A DNA stretch of 64,000 bases from Haloarcula sp. CBA1127 (GTDB taxonomy: Archaea; Halobacteriota; Halobacteria; Halobacteriales; Haloarculaceae). Numbering within the stretch: position 1 is the stretch's first letter; each line of letters opens with the position of its first letter. The notes below the pieces were generated by a model. The model was not told the origin of the DNA. It ran no database searches and worked only from the letters and a program-made list of their open reading frames with translations. The translations under genes and the position numbers were made by a program. The DNA lies in NCBI RefSeq assembly GCF_001485575.1, contig NZ_BCNB01000006.1, forward strand, positions 868,001 to 932,000, in the 5' to 3' direction. Shown piece by piece: positions 27,365 through 36,248 of the stretch.

Positions 27365-28399
27365 ATGGGAAAGCGACGGCAGGACCCGGTCGAGGCAAAC
27401 GCTGACGGGTCTGCTGATCTCTACGAGATATCGACTTGGGAGCCCCGGTCGACACTGGACCGGTTCGCCCACTGGCTCTACCACATCGGAATACGGACCC
27501 TGCGGTATCTGGTCATCCTTGCGGCCATTCTGATCCTCCTCCTGCAGCTCGCGTTCGGGAGCCTCGGCGCACTCAGCGACCAGCCACTGTTTGCCGGGAT
27601 GGCGATTCTCTCCGCCGTGCCGGCGCTCGGACTCGCGGCCTACATCTACTATGCTGACGTGACTACGCCGGAGCCGCTGACACTGCTCGTGGGGACGTTC
27701 CTGCTGGGCGTGCTGTTTGCCGGCTTTGCCGGTATTCTCAATGGCCGCTTGGGCGATCCGGTGCAGGCAATCGGCTCCGGGTTCGGCCTGGTGCCGTTTC
27801 TCGGACAGGTGTTCTTCTTCTTCCTTATTGTCGGTCCCGTCGAAGAGACAGTGAAGCAACTCGCGGTGCGTCTGTACGCCTTCCGCGATGACCGCTTCGA
27901 TACCGTTGTCGACGGCGCGGTGTACGGTGCTGCCGCCGGTCTTGGCTTTGCGACCATTGAAAACGCGTTGTATATCACCCAAAACGCCGAGATGGCTACC
28001 GGGACAGTTGAGTTACTCGCCGCCAGCAGCGACATCACTGCGGTCAGAGCGCTTGCGGGCCCGGGCCACGTCATCTACTCGGCCTTCGCCGGTTACTACC
28101 TCGGCCTGGCCAAGTTCAATCCGGACGATGCCGGCCCGATCGTCCTGAAAGGGCTGCTCATCGCTTCGCTCATCCACGCCGTCTACAACACGCTGGCCGG
28201 CCCAGTTACGGCCATTGCGGCCACGATATACAACGTCGACTTCCTCGTCGCGTTCTTCGGCTTCGTCATCGTGTACGACTCGATCTTCGGCCTCCTGTTG
28301 TTGAGGAAGGTTCGCGCTTATCGGCAGGCGTACACCCGCGCTCACGAAGACCCGGACGAGACCGATATTCGCCCGGAACAGACCGAGTTCGACCCTTAA
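27365..28399 (+). CDS. PrsW-family intramembrane metalloprotease
   Basis: A 344-residue protein with about eight membrane helices. Motifs of the PrsW (M82/CPBP-like) family are visible: the helix motif GPVEETVKQLAVR with paired glutamates, FATIENALYI, and GHVIYSAFAGYYLG plus HAVYNTL as metal ligands. PrsW proteases cut membrane-bound regulators such as anti-sigma factors in bacteria; the archaeal substrate is unknown. The last codons overlap the convergent riboflavin synthase gene by 4 bp. Confidence 0.87.
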   Translation: MGKRRQDPVEANADGSADLYEISTWEPRSTLDRFAHWLYHIGIRTLRYLVILAAILILLLQLAFGSLGALSDQPLFAGMAILSAVPALGLAAYIYYADVTTPEPLTLLVGTFLLGVLFAGFAGILNGRLGDPVQAIGSGFGLVPFLGQVFFFFLIVGPVEETVKQLAVRLYAFRDDRFDTVVDGAVYGAAAGLGFATIENALYITQNAEMATGTVELLAASSDITAVRALAGPGHVIYSAFAGYYLGLAKFNPDDAGPIVLKGLLIASLIHAVYNTLAGPVTAIAATIYNVDFLVAFFGFVIVYDSIFGLLLLRKVRAYRQAYTRAHEDPDETDIRPEQTEFDP

Positions 28400-28974
28400 G
28401 CAAGCTGTTCGACGTACTTTGCGACCACGTCGACCTCCAGATGTACCGGATCACCGACCGACTTCTCCGACAGCGTCGTCTCGGCGTACGTCGTCGGGAT
28501 GATCGCCACGTCGAACGCCTCAGAGCGACGGTCGGCGACAGTGAGACTGATGCCGTCGACCGTTATCGACCCTTTCTGGACCAGATAGTCCCGGTGGGCC
28601 TCAGGCAGGGAGAACGTGAACGTCCAGTCCTCGCCTTCCTGCCCGATACCGACGATTTCGGCCGTCGTATCGACGTGGCCCTGTACGATGTGGCCGTCGA
28701 ACCGGCCGTCGGCGGGCATCGCCCGCTCAAGGTTCACCCGGTCCCCACCATCGAGGTCATCGAAGAATGTCCGGGCGAGGGTTTCCTGAGCGAGAAACAC
28801 CTCGAACCACTCGCCGTCGGCTGCCTTCTCGACGGTGAGACAGACGCCGCTGACGCTGATCGACTGGCCGTGGTCGAGTCCCTCGAACGGCGCGCCGATT
28901 CGCATCCGGCGCCCGCCCTCGTCGTCAATAACCGCCTGCACCTCGCCGGTCGTCTCGACGATTCCGGTGAACAT
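28396..28974 (-). CDS. ribE: Riboflavin synthase, alpha-subunit type
   Basis: A 192-residue protein with the tandem lumazine-binding barrels of bacterial-type riboflavin synthase. Each starts with the conserved fold: MFTGIVETTGEV at the N-terminus and FDGHIVQGHVDTTAEIV in repeat 2. SVSGVCLTV and SITVDGISLTV are the paired substrate-site motifs. It dismutates two lumazines to riboflavin. Many archaea use an unrelated RibC, so the alpha type suggests an old bacterial acquisition in haloarchaea. ATG at 28974 is fixed by the universal MFTGI start. Confidence 0.94.
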   Translation of the reverse strand: MFTGIVETTGEVQAVIDDEGGRRMRIGAPFEGLDHGQSISVSGVCLTVEKAADGEWFEVFLAQETLARTFFDDLDGGDRVNLERAMPADGRFDGHIVQGHVDTTAEIVGIGQEGEDWTFTFSLPEAHRDYLVQKGSITVDGISLTVADRRSEAFDVAIIPTTYAETTLSEKSVGDPVHLEVDVVAKYVEQLA

Positions 28975-29031
28975 ATGCCAGATACGGCGCGGCTGGCGGA
29001 AAGCACTTCGCTTCCCGGAGACGTAACATAG

Positions 29032-29045
29032 ACTCGGAACCGAGT
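29032..29045. promoter_or_regulatory. Dyad ACTCGG-AA-CCGAGT upstream of riboflavin synthase
   Basis: A 6-bp perfect inverted repeat separated by AA lies 58 bp upstream of ribE and next to AT-rich TATA-like sequence (29045-29055) for leftward transcription. It also lies upstream of the small gene at 29103. The position suits a regulator site. Confidence 0.45.
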
Positions 29046-29102
29046 AATTATTTACGCTCGGCTTGCAGAAGGAATTTACACTCGCCGCTGGTAACGCGGT
29101 GT

Positions 29103-29249
29103 ATGGCAGCCACGCCCGACGCTGACCACAACTGGACGACCCGTCACGCACGGACGGAGCCGACCGAAACCGGTCGGATCGTCGAGGTGCCCGACGAACT
29201 AACCGGGGACTGGGACCTGCGACACGCGGAGACGAAAGGTCGAAGTTAA
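29103..29249 (+). CDS. Small hydrophilic protein (48 residues), function unknown
   Basis: ATG at 29103 opens a 48-residue frame starting MAATPDADHNWTTRHART and containing RIVEVPDELTGDWDLRHAE. A TTTACA element at 29074-29079 lies 24-29 bp upstream, the right distance for a leaderless message. The gene ends over the pgk stop codon on the other strand (4-bp convergent overlap). Promoter spacing and haloarchaeal acidic composition favour a real gene. Confidence 0.55.
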   Translation: MAATPDADHNWTTRHARTEPTETGRIVEVPDELTGDWDLRHAETKGRS

Positions 29250-30448
29250 TCCTGCAGCACTTCGACGCCGACCAGATCTGCCCCGGTCAGCGCCCGGATG
29301 TAGGCCCCGCCCGCGATAGAGACGTGGCCGAACTCGTCCTCTTCCATTCCGTACATCTCGATAGCTCGTGAGGTGTCGCCGCCGCCGACAACGGAGAAGC
29401 AGTCGGTGTCGGCGATGGCTTCGAGCACGCCAGCAGTGCCGACCGAGAACCGCTCGTCCTCAAACATCCCCAGTGCGCCCTTCACGAAGACGGCCTCGGA
29501 GTCGCGAATGATAGGCGAGTACTCCATGACCGTCTCGCTCCCAACGTCGAGGTAGGAAACGCTCTTCTCCTCGATGTCGTCGACGGCCTGCTCAGCGCGG
29601 TCACCGTCGTCTTCGTAGGCTAGGTCGACCGCGAGCGTGATCTGGTCGCGGTGGTCTTCGAGCATCGTCTCAATCTTCTCGCTGTTTGCCTCCCATTGCT
29701 CGTCGTAGAGGTTCGCGTCGTCGATGTCGTAGCCGACCGGGTAGCCAGCGGCCCGCAGGAACAGCTCCCCGGCGATACCGCCAAGCAGGAAGTCGTCGAC
29801 TTTCTCGTCGAGATGGGTCATCACGTCAATGACATCTGTTGCCTTCGTTCCGCCGACGACCATCGTCACCTGCCCGTCGAACTCCTTCTCGGCAATGGCG
29901 GTGTTGGCCTCGTACTCGGTTTCCATCACGCGGCCCGCGTAGGCGTCCATCACCAGCGGGAAGCCCACCAGCGAGGCGTGCGAGCGGTGGGCCGCGGAGT
30001 AGGCGTCGTTGATGTAGGCATCGAACTCGCCTTTGAGCGTCTGGACGAACTCCGTCTGTGACTTGACTTCCGGGTCTTCCTCGGGCAGTTCGTCGTCGCA
30101 CATCCGCGTGTTCTCCAGAACGAGCACGTCGCCGCCGTCGAGATCGGCGATGTCGTGAATCGCCTGTGGCCCGTAGGTCTCGTCGACGAAGTCCACGTCG
30201 TGGTCGATGTGTTCCGCGAGGATGTCGGCGTGTTGCTCGAGTGAGACGAAATCGTCACGACCCGGGCGACCCTGGTGGGCCAGCACCGCGACCTCGAACC
30301 CGCGGTCGATCAGTTCGTTGATCGTCTCAGCGTGGCGGTCGAACCGCCGGTTGTCCTGTACCACGCCGTCCTCTACCGGTGAATTGAGATCAAGTCGAAC
30401 GAGAACGCGCTGTCCGTCGTCGAGGTCGTCGAGCGTCTGGAAAGTCAT
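29246..30448 (-). CDS. pgk: Phosphoglycerate kinase
   Basis: A 400-residue glycolytic/gluconeogenic enzyme that transfers phosphate between 1,3-bisphosphoglycerate and ADP. Motifs: VLVRLDLNSPVEDG with the substrate-binding RLDLN, LAHQGRPG, DAYSAAHRSHAS, MVVGGTKATDV and the C-terminal VVGGGDTSRAIEMYG. It is acidic as expected for a haloarchaeon. ATG at 30448 is chosen; GTG directly before it is an alternative. Same strand as gap, 336 bp downstream of it, but with a possible promoter of its own. Confidence 0.97.
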   Translation of the reverse strand: MTFQTLDDLDDGQRVLVRLDLNSPVEDGVVQDNRRFDRHAETINELIDRGFEVAVLAHQGRPGRDDFVSLEQHADILAEHIDHDVDFVDETYGPQAIHDIADLDGGDVLVLENTRMCDDELPEEDPEVKSQTEFVQTLKGEFDAYINDAYSAAHRSHASLVGFPLVMDAYAGRVMETEYEANTAIAEKEFDGQVTMVVGGTKATDVIDVMTHLDEKVDDFLLGGIAGELFLRAAGYPVGYDIDDANLYDEQWEANSEKIETMLEDHRDQITLAVDLAYEDDGDRAEQAVDDIEEKSVSYLDVGSETVMEYSPIIRDSEAVFVKGALGMFEDERFSVGTAGVLEAIADTDCFSVVGGGDTSRAIEMYGMEEDEFGHVSIAGGAYIRALTGADLVGVEVLQD

Positions 30449-30784
30449 CACTCAAGAGGAAACCTGCCGGCCGCTTAACGGTTTCCGAGTCCGAACAGCG
30501 AGTGGCCTGCTGGGGGAGTAGCACCGGTATCTGCTCTGGTTGCCACGGTAAAATGGGGGTGGGAGAGGGGTGGGGTGGGAAGTCGGTGGAGACACCTGCG
30601 CCGTACACAGCCGACACCGGGTCACAGCGTGTCGATTGCGGGCACGGTTGTCTGTGCTGACACACAGAGACGGCCAGTGGTCAGGCACTGGCTCGGGCTC
30701 TCTGTGTATCGAAACCTAGTGAACAATGATTATAAATCTTCCTGCCGTTGCCAGTCGGGTCTCCCCGAAGCAGTCGGCCAGCGA
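30449..30784. other. Intergenic region between gap and pgk with G4 motif and minus-strand TATA
   Basis: The 336-bp gap has no convincing gene. The plus strand carries five G-runs at 30555-30579. On the minus strand ATTTATAATC (about 30728-30737) is a strong TATA box whose start site would fall near 30705, giving pgk an untranslated leader of about 255 bases, or else promoting a small RNA. A 78-residue minus-strand frame (30452-30688) is Pro/Arg-rich, unlike haloarchaeal proteins, and is not called. Confidence 0.5.
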
Positions 30785-31789
30785 TTACTCCGTGATGTAC
30801 TCGGCCACGTCAAGCATCCGGTTCGAGAAGCCGTACTCGTTGTCGTACCAGGTGAGAATCTTCGTCATCCCGGAGACGACGTTCGTCGACTGCAGGTCGA
30901 CCTGCGTGGAGTACGGGTCTCCGAGGATGTCGGAGGAGACGACATCCTCGCTCGTGACGCCCAGCACGCCTTCGAGTTCGCCGGCGGCGGCCTCCTCGAA
31001 AGCGGCGTTGACGTCACTCTCCGTCACGTCGTCGTCGAGGTCGACGACGAACTCGGTGATAGAGCCGTTCGGCACCGGGACGCGGATGGCCATCCCGTCG
31101 AGCTTGCCCTCAAGCTCGGGCAGGACCTCAGTGGCCGCCTGCGCGGCACCGGTCGAGGTCGGGATGATGTTTTCGGCGGCTGCGCGACGACGGCGGGGCT
31201 TGCCGTTCGGGCCGTCCATCAGGTTCTGCGAGCCGGTGTAGGCGTGGACCGTCGTTAGCTGGCCGGCGTTGATGCCGAATTCCTCGTCGAGGACCTTCGC
31301 GACCGGGGTGATGGAGTTGGTCGTACAGGAGGCGTTCGAGACGACATCTTCGCCCTCGTATTCGTCGTGGTTGACGCCGTAGACGAGCTGTTTGACCGGT
31401 TCGTCGCCCTTTGGCGGGGCGGAGATGAGGACCTTGTCAGCCCCGGCGTCGAGATGCTGGCTCGCGTCTTCCTTGGTGCGGAAGATGCCGGTCGCCTCGA
31501 AGGCGACATCCACATCGAGGTCTTCCCACGGGAGCTGTGTGGGGTCGGTTTCGTGGAAGATGCCCGCCTCGAAGTCGGTCCCTTCGACTGTGAGGACGCC
31601 GTCGTCGACGCTGGCTCCTTCGAGTTCGCCCATGACGGTGTCGTACTGGGCGAAGTAGTCAATCTCCGAATCGTCCATCACGTCGTTGATACCGACGACT
31701 TCGACGTTGTCGTTCTCTAACGATGCGCGGAATACGTTGCGGCCGATACGGCCGAAGCCGTTGAGGCCGACACGGACTGGCTCACTCAT
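30785..31789 (-). CDS. gap: Glyceraldehyde-3-phosphate dehydrogenase, class I (bacterial type)
   Basis: A 334-residue enzyme. N-terminal NAD(P) motif GLNGFGRIGRNVFRA, catalytic cysteine in SNASCTTNSITPVAKVL, phosphate site TVHAYTGSQNL and C-terminal WYDNEYGFSNRMLD. This is the bacterial/eukaryotic class, which haloarchaea use in place of the archaeal type II enzyme. TTTTACAC near 31819-31826 is a likely TATA box about 30 bp before the start. Confidence 0.96.
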   Translation of the reverse strand: MSEPVRVGLNGFGRIGRNVFRASLENDNVEVVGINDVMDDSEIDYFAQYDTVMGELEGASVDDGVLTVEGTDFEAGIFHETDPTQLPWEDLDVDVAFEATGIFRTKEDASQHLDAGADKVLISAPPKGDEPVKQLVYGVNHDEYEGEDVVSNASCTTNSITPVAKVLDEEFGINAGQLTTVHAYTGSQNLMDGPNGKPRRRRAAAENIIPTSTGAAQAATEVLPELEGKLDGMAIRVPVPNGSITEFVVDLDDDVTESDVNAAFEEAAAGELEGVLGVTSEDVVSSDILGDPYSTQVDLQSTNVVSGMTKILTWYDNEYGFSNRMLDVAEYITE

Positions 31790-31990
31790 TGGTGTCTAGA
31801 GAGGCAGTCGGTCAGTGTAAAATGTTTTCGGATTTGTTGTAAATTTGTGTTTGTTTATGCGTGTTCGGGCTCGAATGATTAATAGTGAGGGTGCTAGCCC
31901 GACTGAGGGTGCCCCCTCGACAGTGTCAGCTAACAGGGACTAGGTTCGTCCGAAGGCTTTTGAAACGGACGGACGTACTGGTCTATAGGA

Positions 31991-32377
31991 ATGAGACGCG
32001 ATGACAGTGACGACCCGTTCGACGAGTTCTTCCGGGAAATAGAGCGGATGATGGACGAGATGATGGGGGCCGAAGGCGACGTCCACATCGACCGGGACAC
32101 CGGTGGCGGTGGGGCCGACCTCCACGTCGACGTTCACGAAACCGACGAGGAGATCCGGGTCGTCGCCGACGTTCCGGGCGTCGACAAGGACGCAATCGAC
32201 CTCAAGTGCGACGGCACTGTCCTCACGATCAACGCCGAAAGTCCGGAGCGCGAGTACCACGAACGACTGACCCTACCGACCCGCGTCGACGAACACTCCG
32301 CCGCCGCGACGTACAACAACGGCATCCTCGAAGTCACCTTTGACCCCGAAGAGGACTCCGCGGACATCGAACTGTAG
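31991..32377 (+). CDS. Hsp20/alpha-crystallin family small heat shock protein
   Basis: A 128-residue chaperone. The alpha-crystallin domain spans about 42-128 with DLHVDVHETDEEIRVVADVPG, VLTINAES and the closing AATYNNGILEVTF motif. The N-terminal arm is short and rich in Met and acidic residues (REIERMMDEMMGAEG). It prevents aggregation of unfolded proteins. A second paralogue is at 55566. Divergent from gap with about 200 bp between, which shows no further gene. Confidence 0.92.
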   Translation: MRRDDSDDPFDEFFREIERMMDEMMGAEGDVHIDRDTGGGGADLHVDVHETDEEIRVVADVPGVDKDAIDLKCDGTVLTINAESPEREYHERLTLPTRVDEHSAAATYNNGILEVTFDPEEDSADIEL

Positions 32378-32397
32378 CGCGCACAGTGCACCGTCTG

Positions 32398-32402
32398 TTT
32401 TT
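32398..32402 (+). terminator. T5 terminator after the Hsp20 gene
   Basis: A T5 tract about 20 bases after the Hsp20 stop, in the short convergent gap before the ATP-grasp gene. Confidence 0.45.
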
Positions 32403-32429
32403 AAACACGAGAACAGCGCACTCGCTTCG

Positions 32430-33293
32430 TTACTGCTCCGCTGTTTGCCGTATCAACGCCGCCAGGTCGTCCCAGAAGCCGTCCTCGTACTTCGTTGCCG
32501 AGTCGATCGTCGGCCGGGCGTTCGTCTCGTTGACCACTGCACGGTCCTCGGTCACCAGCAGGTCGACACCGAGGTACGGAATCGCCAGTTCGTCGGCCGC
32601 GTCTTCTGCCAGTTCCCGCAGCGCTGCTGGTAGTGCCTGCCCTTCAGCCTCGGCCCCGCGGTGGACGTTGTGTTTCCACCGGCCCTGCTCGCGGCTCGCC
32701 TCGGGGAGTCGACGTTCGACCGCGCCGACGTACTCGCCGTCGACGATCATTACCCGGTAATCGGCGGCGTCAGCGATGTACTCCTGCACGAGAAACGACT
32801 GGTCGCCGACCGCGCGGTAGTCGTGGACCAGATCGAGGTAGTCGACGATGCCGAGAAACGAATCCAGGTCGTGGGCCTTTGCGACGCCGACGCCGCGGGT
32901 CGTCGAATTCGGCTTTATGACCACGGGTGGGTCGAACTGTTCGAACGCCGCGGTCAGCTCGGCTTCACTCGCCGGGTTCGACACGACGACCGTTTCGGGA
33001 ACGGGCACGTCTGCACGGCCGAGGCGCGCCAGTACGTCGGCCTTGTTCCGCGAGCGGAGGATGGCCTCGCGGTCGTTGACCCACGGCACGTCCAGCATGG
33101 CGTCGGCGACCGCTCCCTCCATGATTCGGGAGGGATAGACGAAGCCTACGTCGTATTCGTCGAAGGGGCTCTCGTCAAGCGGCAGCGTTCGCTCGGCCGT
33201 TTCGACGTGGCCCACCTCGATATCCCGGGCCGCCAGCGGGGCCTGCATCCGCTCGAAAGTCTCGGCGTTCGTGGCGACGGCCAGCCTGTGCAT
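32430..33293 (-). CDS. RimK-like ATP-grasp ligase
   Basis: A 287-residue ATP-grasp protein. The N-terminal domain (about 1-90) ends with VNDREAILRSRNKADVLARL; the ATP-grasp core shows VVIKPNSTTRGVGVAKA, FLVQEYIADAADYRVMIVDG, RWKHNVHRGAEAE and the metal-binding YLGVDLLV...VNETNARPTI. Relatives join amino acids to carboxylates (RimK, LysX, MptN). No LysW or other carrier lies nearby, so the substrate cannot be assigned. ATG at 33293 is chosen over upstream codons because the fold begins there. Confidence 0.85.
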   Translation of the reverse strand: MHRLAVATNAETFERMQAPLAARDIEVGHVETAERTLPLDESPFDEYDVGFVYPSRIMEGAVADAMLDVPWVNDREAILRSRNKADVLARLGRADVPVPETVVVSNPASEAELTAAFEQFDPPVVIKPNSTTRGVGVAKAHDLDSFLGIVDYLDLVHDYRAVGDQSFLVQEYIADAADYRVMIVDGEYVGAVERRLPEASREQGRWKHNVHRGAEAEGQALPAALRELAEDAADELAIPYLGVDLLVTEDRAVVNETNARPTIDSATKYEDGFWDDLAALIRQTAEQ

Positions 33294-33469
33294 GGCTTTT
33301 GGTTGTCGTGGAGAGATAAAACACGCTCGCAGCCACACAGTTGAGGCCCTGTCGCGCGCCTCGTTCCGGCCGCCACAATCCACAGAATAGCGGGTAGAGT
33401 GGATGAATACGCAACTATCTACAAAATTGTCAGACAAACACTAAGTATGTTGGGGAAAATAGGCCACGC

Positions 33470-33901
33470 GTGTACGACGATATCCTCTTTCCGACGGATG
33501 GGAGTGACGGTGCAGACGAGGCGCTCGCACACGCGCTCGAACTGGCAGCGACGCACGACGCGACGATTCATGTGCTCTCTGTCGTCGATTCGACGTATCT
33601 CGGGAGCGCCGCGGCAGAAGCAACGACCATCGAATCGCTGCAGCAACAGACCGAGCAGGTCATCGACGAGACTGTCGACGATATCGCCGCCCACGGCGCG
33701 GCCGTTGTTGCCGAGCACCGAATGGGCGACCCATACGAGGAGATTATCGACTACGCTGAGACTGCCGGTGTCGATATGATCGTCATGGGAACCCACGGCC
33801 GGAGCGGTCTGGACCGGTTTCTGCTGGGGAGCGTTACCGAGAAAGTTGTTCGGACGGCGGACGCGCCGGTGTTGACGGTCCGACTGTCCGGCGATACGTA
33901 G
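33470..33901 (+). CDS. Universal stress protein UspA family
   Basis: A 143-residue USP domain. It begins (GTG) with VYDDILFPTDGSDGADEALAHALEL and ends with the ATP-binding motif GTHGRSGLDRFLLGSVTEKVV. Haloarchaea have many USP paralogues with stress-related but mostly undefined roles. A small palindrome TTGTC-A-GACAA lies 33-43 bp upstream (33427-33437), near where a TATA element would be expected. Confidence 0.9.
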   Translation: MYDDILFPTDGSDGADEALAHALELAATHDATIHVLSVVDSTYLGSAAAEATTIESLQQQTEQVIDETVDDIAAHGAAVVAEHRMGDPYEEIIDYAETAGVDMIVMGTHGRSGLDRFLLGSVTEKVVRTADAPVLTVRLSGDT

Positions 33902-33958
33902 CGGGCACCCGCTAGCAGCGCCGGCCACCCGTGTGGTGTGGCAGGCCGTTCTGCCGAG

Positions 33959-34156
33959 TCACTCACCGCTACGACTTCGCCGGAGCACCCACAGCACGAG
34001 GAGCGCGCCCTCGACCCGGGCGGCACTGTACACCCACGGGCGCAGGGTTATTTCGTCGCCATCTGTCGTCGCGAGTCTCATCCAGAAATCGACGACTTTC
34101 CGGGGCCGGAGCAGTTCGAGGACGCCGAGGGTCAAGAGCATGAGTCGGAGTACCAT
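33959..34156 (-). CDS. Small membrane protein, function unknown
   Basis: A 65-residue protein starting MVLRLMLLTLGVLELLRPRK, with a first helix over 2-17 and a second hydrophobic segment near the C-terminus (VEGALLVLWVL). A VVDFWMRLATT segment joins them. The pattern of helix, RPRKVVDFW and short loop recurs in small haloarchaeal membrane proteins. ATG at 34156 is the natural start. Convergent with the USP gene. Confidence 0.6.
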   Translation of the reverse strand: MVLRLMLLTLGVLELLRPRKVVDFWMRLATTDGDEITLRPWVYSAARVEGALLVLWVLRRSRSGE

Positions 34157-34408
34157 ACTGGTGGTACGCGGAACGGGCGCAAGAAGATTATGGGTGCTGG
34201 TACCATGGATTAAGAAGCACGCCCCGAGTGTATGGGTTCGCGATTGAGACACGGCTCAGTATCCTGCGGAGCGGCACGGAAAACGAGGCCGAGGGCGGCG
34301 AGTTGCGGACGTCTCGCCCTGCGAACGGCGAGCGAACACTGCTTGACTTACGCGACCAGCGGGTCTTCGTCGTGTTTTGCGAACGGCCAGAAGACGTTGT
34401 TGACCGAT

Positions 34409-34942
34409 TTACGCGATCAGCTTCTCTTCGCCGCGTTCGACCTTGATGCGGCAAGAGGGCGTGATCTTGTTGTAGGCACGGCGGAACGCTTCCTTGACGT
34501 GCTCTGCGTCTTCGACGTTACAGTAGGCGGTGAACAGCTGTTCGCCGGCCTGAACGCGGGCGGCGGTGCCAACGATCTTCCCGAAGGCGGCACGCATCCC
34601 GTCGGAGACACGGTCGGCTCCGGCACCGGTCGCCTGCTTGTTCTCGCGCAGGACCTGGTGGGGGAACTTCCGTAGCGTCATCTTGTAGTCACCCTCTTCG
34701 CCGATCTCCTTGATCAGGTGGCGGTTGGCCGACAGGCGGGAGGCCTCCAGCGAGCCGTGACGGAGCTGGACGGTCTCCTCGACGATGAGGCTGATCTGGA
34801 CGGGGTAATCGTCGGCGTCCTTCTGCTTACGGCCCATCTTGTGCTGTGCGATCTTCGACCCAGGAATGCCTGTGATGTATTCGCGTCGGGTGTACGCGGG
34901 CTTGTCGATGTCCCGGTACATTGAGGCGGGTTTGTCCGACAT
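34409..34942 (-). CDS. rpl10e: 50S ribosomal protein L10e (uL16)
   Basis: A 177-residue L10e protein starting [22 protein letters not shown], with [31 protein letters not shown] and [22 protein letters not shown] typical of archaeal/eukaryotic L10e. It lies near the peptidyl transferase centre and the A-site tRNA. ATG at 34942 is fixed by the family start. The 150-bp gap downstream of its stop (34253-34408) shows no clear gene. Confidence 0.96.
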   Translation of the reverse strand: MSDKPASMYRDIDKPAYTRREYITGIPGSKIAQHKMGRKQKDADDYPVQISLIVEETVQLRHGSLEASRLSANRHLIKEIGEEGDYKMTLRKFPHQVLRENKQATGAGADRVSDGMRAAFGKIVGTAARVQAGEQLFTAYCNVEDAEHVKEAFRRAYNKITPSCRIKVERGEEKLIA

Positions 34943-35171
34943 AGGTACTCTTGGAGAATACGTCGCCGAGCGGCCCAATAAGGGCTTCGAACCCGCCCGG
35001 CAGCGTGCCGTGGTGTCCCATACACCGGTGTGCGACCGCCAGCGGCCCCGGACTGACCGTTGCTGTCGTTGCTGGGGTCCCTGCTCTCGGTAGTCCCGGA
35101 ACATCGGTACTGGCCCGGTAACACCGCTGTCACCGCGCTCTTTTAGGCTTTGCACGCGTACGACTGTTACC

Positions 35172-36170
35172 ATGAATATGCTCGTCGACGGCGAGTGGCG
35201 GACCGACGCGTACGAAACCACGAACGAGGACGGGGCGTTCGATCGGCAGGACACGACCTTCCGTGACCGGGTCGAGGACAGCCCCGACGCGCGGTTCCAG
35301 CCCGAAGCCGGCCGGTACCACCTGTACGCCTGCCGCGCCTGTCCGTGGGCCCACCGGATTCTGGTCGCCCGGAAGCTGCTGGGACTCGAAGACGCCATCA
35401 CCGTTGACTACGTCGACCCGTTCCGCGGCGAGGGCGGCTGGCAGTTTACCCCTGGGAAGGCGGGCTGTACGTCGGATACAGTCAACGGATCGGAGTACCT
35501 CCGTGAGGTCTACGTCGCGGCCGACCCCGACGCGACCTGCCGCGTGACGGTTCCGGTGCTGTGGGACAAACAGGAGGAGACAATCGTCAACAACGAGTCA
35601 GAGGAGATCCTCCGGATGCTCGATACTGAGTTCGACGATGTGGCCGACAACGACGTCGACCTCTACCCCGAGGGGTATCAGGACGAGGTCGACCGCATCA
35701 TCGACGACATCTACGAGCCCATCAACAACGGCGTCTACCGCTGTGGCTTCGCGAACAGCCAGTCGGCCTACGACGAGGCCGTCGAGGAGCTGTTCGACGC
35801 CCTGGACCACTGGGACGCCGTCCTCAAGGACCAGCGCTTCCTCGCCGGCGACCGCCTGACGGAGGCGGACATCTGTCTGTTCACGACGCTCGTTCGCTTC
35901 GACGAAGTGTACCACACCCACTTCATGTGCAACCACAAGCTCATTCGCGAGTACGACAACCTCTGGCCGTACCTCCGGGATCTCTACCAACTCCCCGGCG
36001 TCGCCGAGACGGTGAACATGGACCATATCACGGAGCACTACTACACCACTCATCCCGACGTGAGCCCGAAGCGTATCGTCCCGATGGGTCCCGATCCCGA
36101 CTTCGAGGCTGCCCACGACCGCGATGAACTGCCGGGCGACCTTCCCGAGACGCTGTTCCCGACAGCGTAA
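35172..36170 (+). CDS. Glutathionyl-hydroquinone reductase-like protein (omega-type GST)
   Basis: A 332-residue member of the YqjG/ECM4 family. The catalytic cysteine lies in [21 protein letters not shown], followed by [21 protein letters not shown], which binds the thiol cofactor, and the C-terminal helical domain with [20 protein letters not shown]. The family reduces glutathionyl-hydroquinones. Haloarchaea generally use gamma-glutamylcysteine instead of glutathione, so the real thiol partner probably differs. Divergent from L10e. Confidence 0.9.
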   Translation: MNMLVDGEWRTDAYETTNEDGAFDRQDTTFRDRVEDSPDARFQPEAGRYHLYACRACPWAHRILVARKLLGLEDAITVDYVDPFRGEGGWQFTPGKAGCTSDTVNGSEYLREVYVAADPDATCRVTVPVLWDKQEETIVNNESEEILRMLDTEFDDVADNDVDLYPEGYQDEVDRIIDDIYEPINNGVYRCGFANSQSAYDEAVEELFDALDHWDAVLKDQRFLAGDRLTEADICLFTTLVRFDEVYHTHFMCNHKLIREYDNLWPYLRDLYQLPGVAETVNMDHITEHYYTTHPDVSPKRIVPMGPDPDFEAAHDRDELPGDLPETLFPTA

Positions 36171-36248
36171 CCGGGCAGTTTCGCGGTCGGATATCGAACA
36201 CTGAGTCGACGCTGTTCCTTTTATATACCCAGTTCTCACCTGTGTTCA

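Noticed and set aside
28396-29103. An FMN riboswitch upstream of riboflavin synthase
   Set aside because: The leader is too short and lacks the conserved RFN element; archaeal rib genes are not known to use it.
30452-30688. A 78-residue minus-strand frame before pgk
   Set aside because: Pro/Arg/Ser-rich, no homology recalled, and covers the G-rich block; better explained as untranslated leader.
34351-34407. Minus-strand peptide-like tail VNNVFWPFAKHDEDPLVA after the L10e stop
   Set aside because: It looks protein-like but has no start codon before an upstream stop in that frame. Could be a relic; not enough to call a gene.
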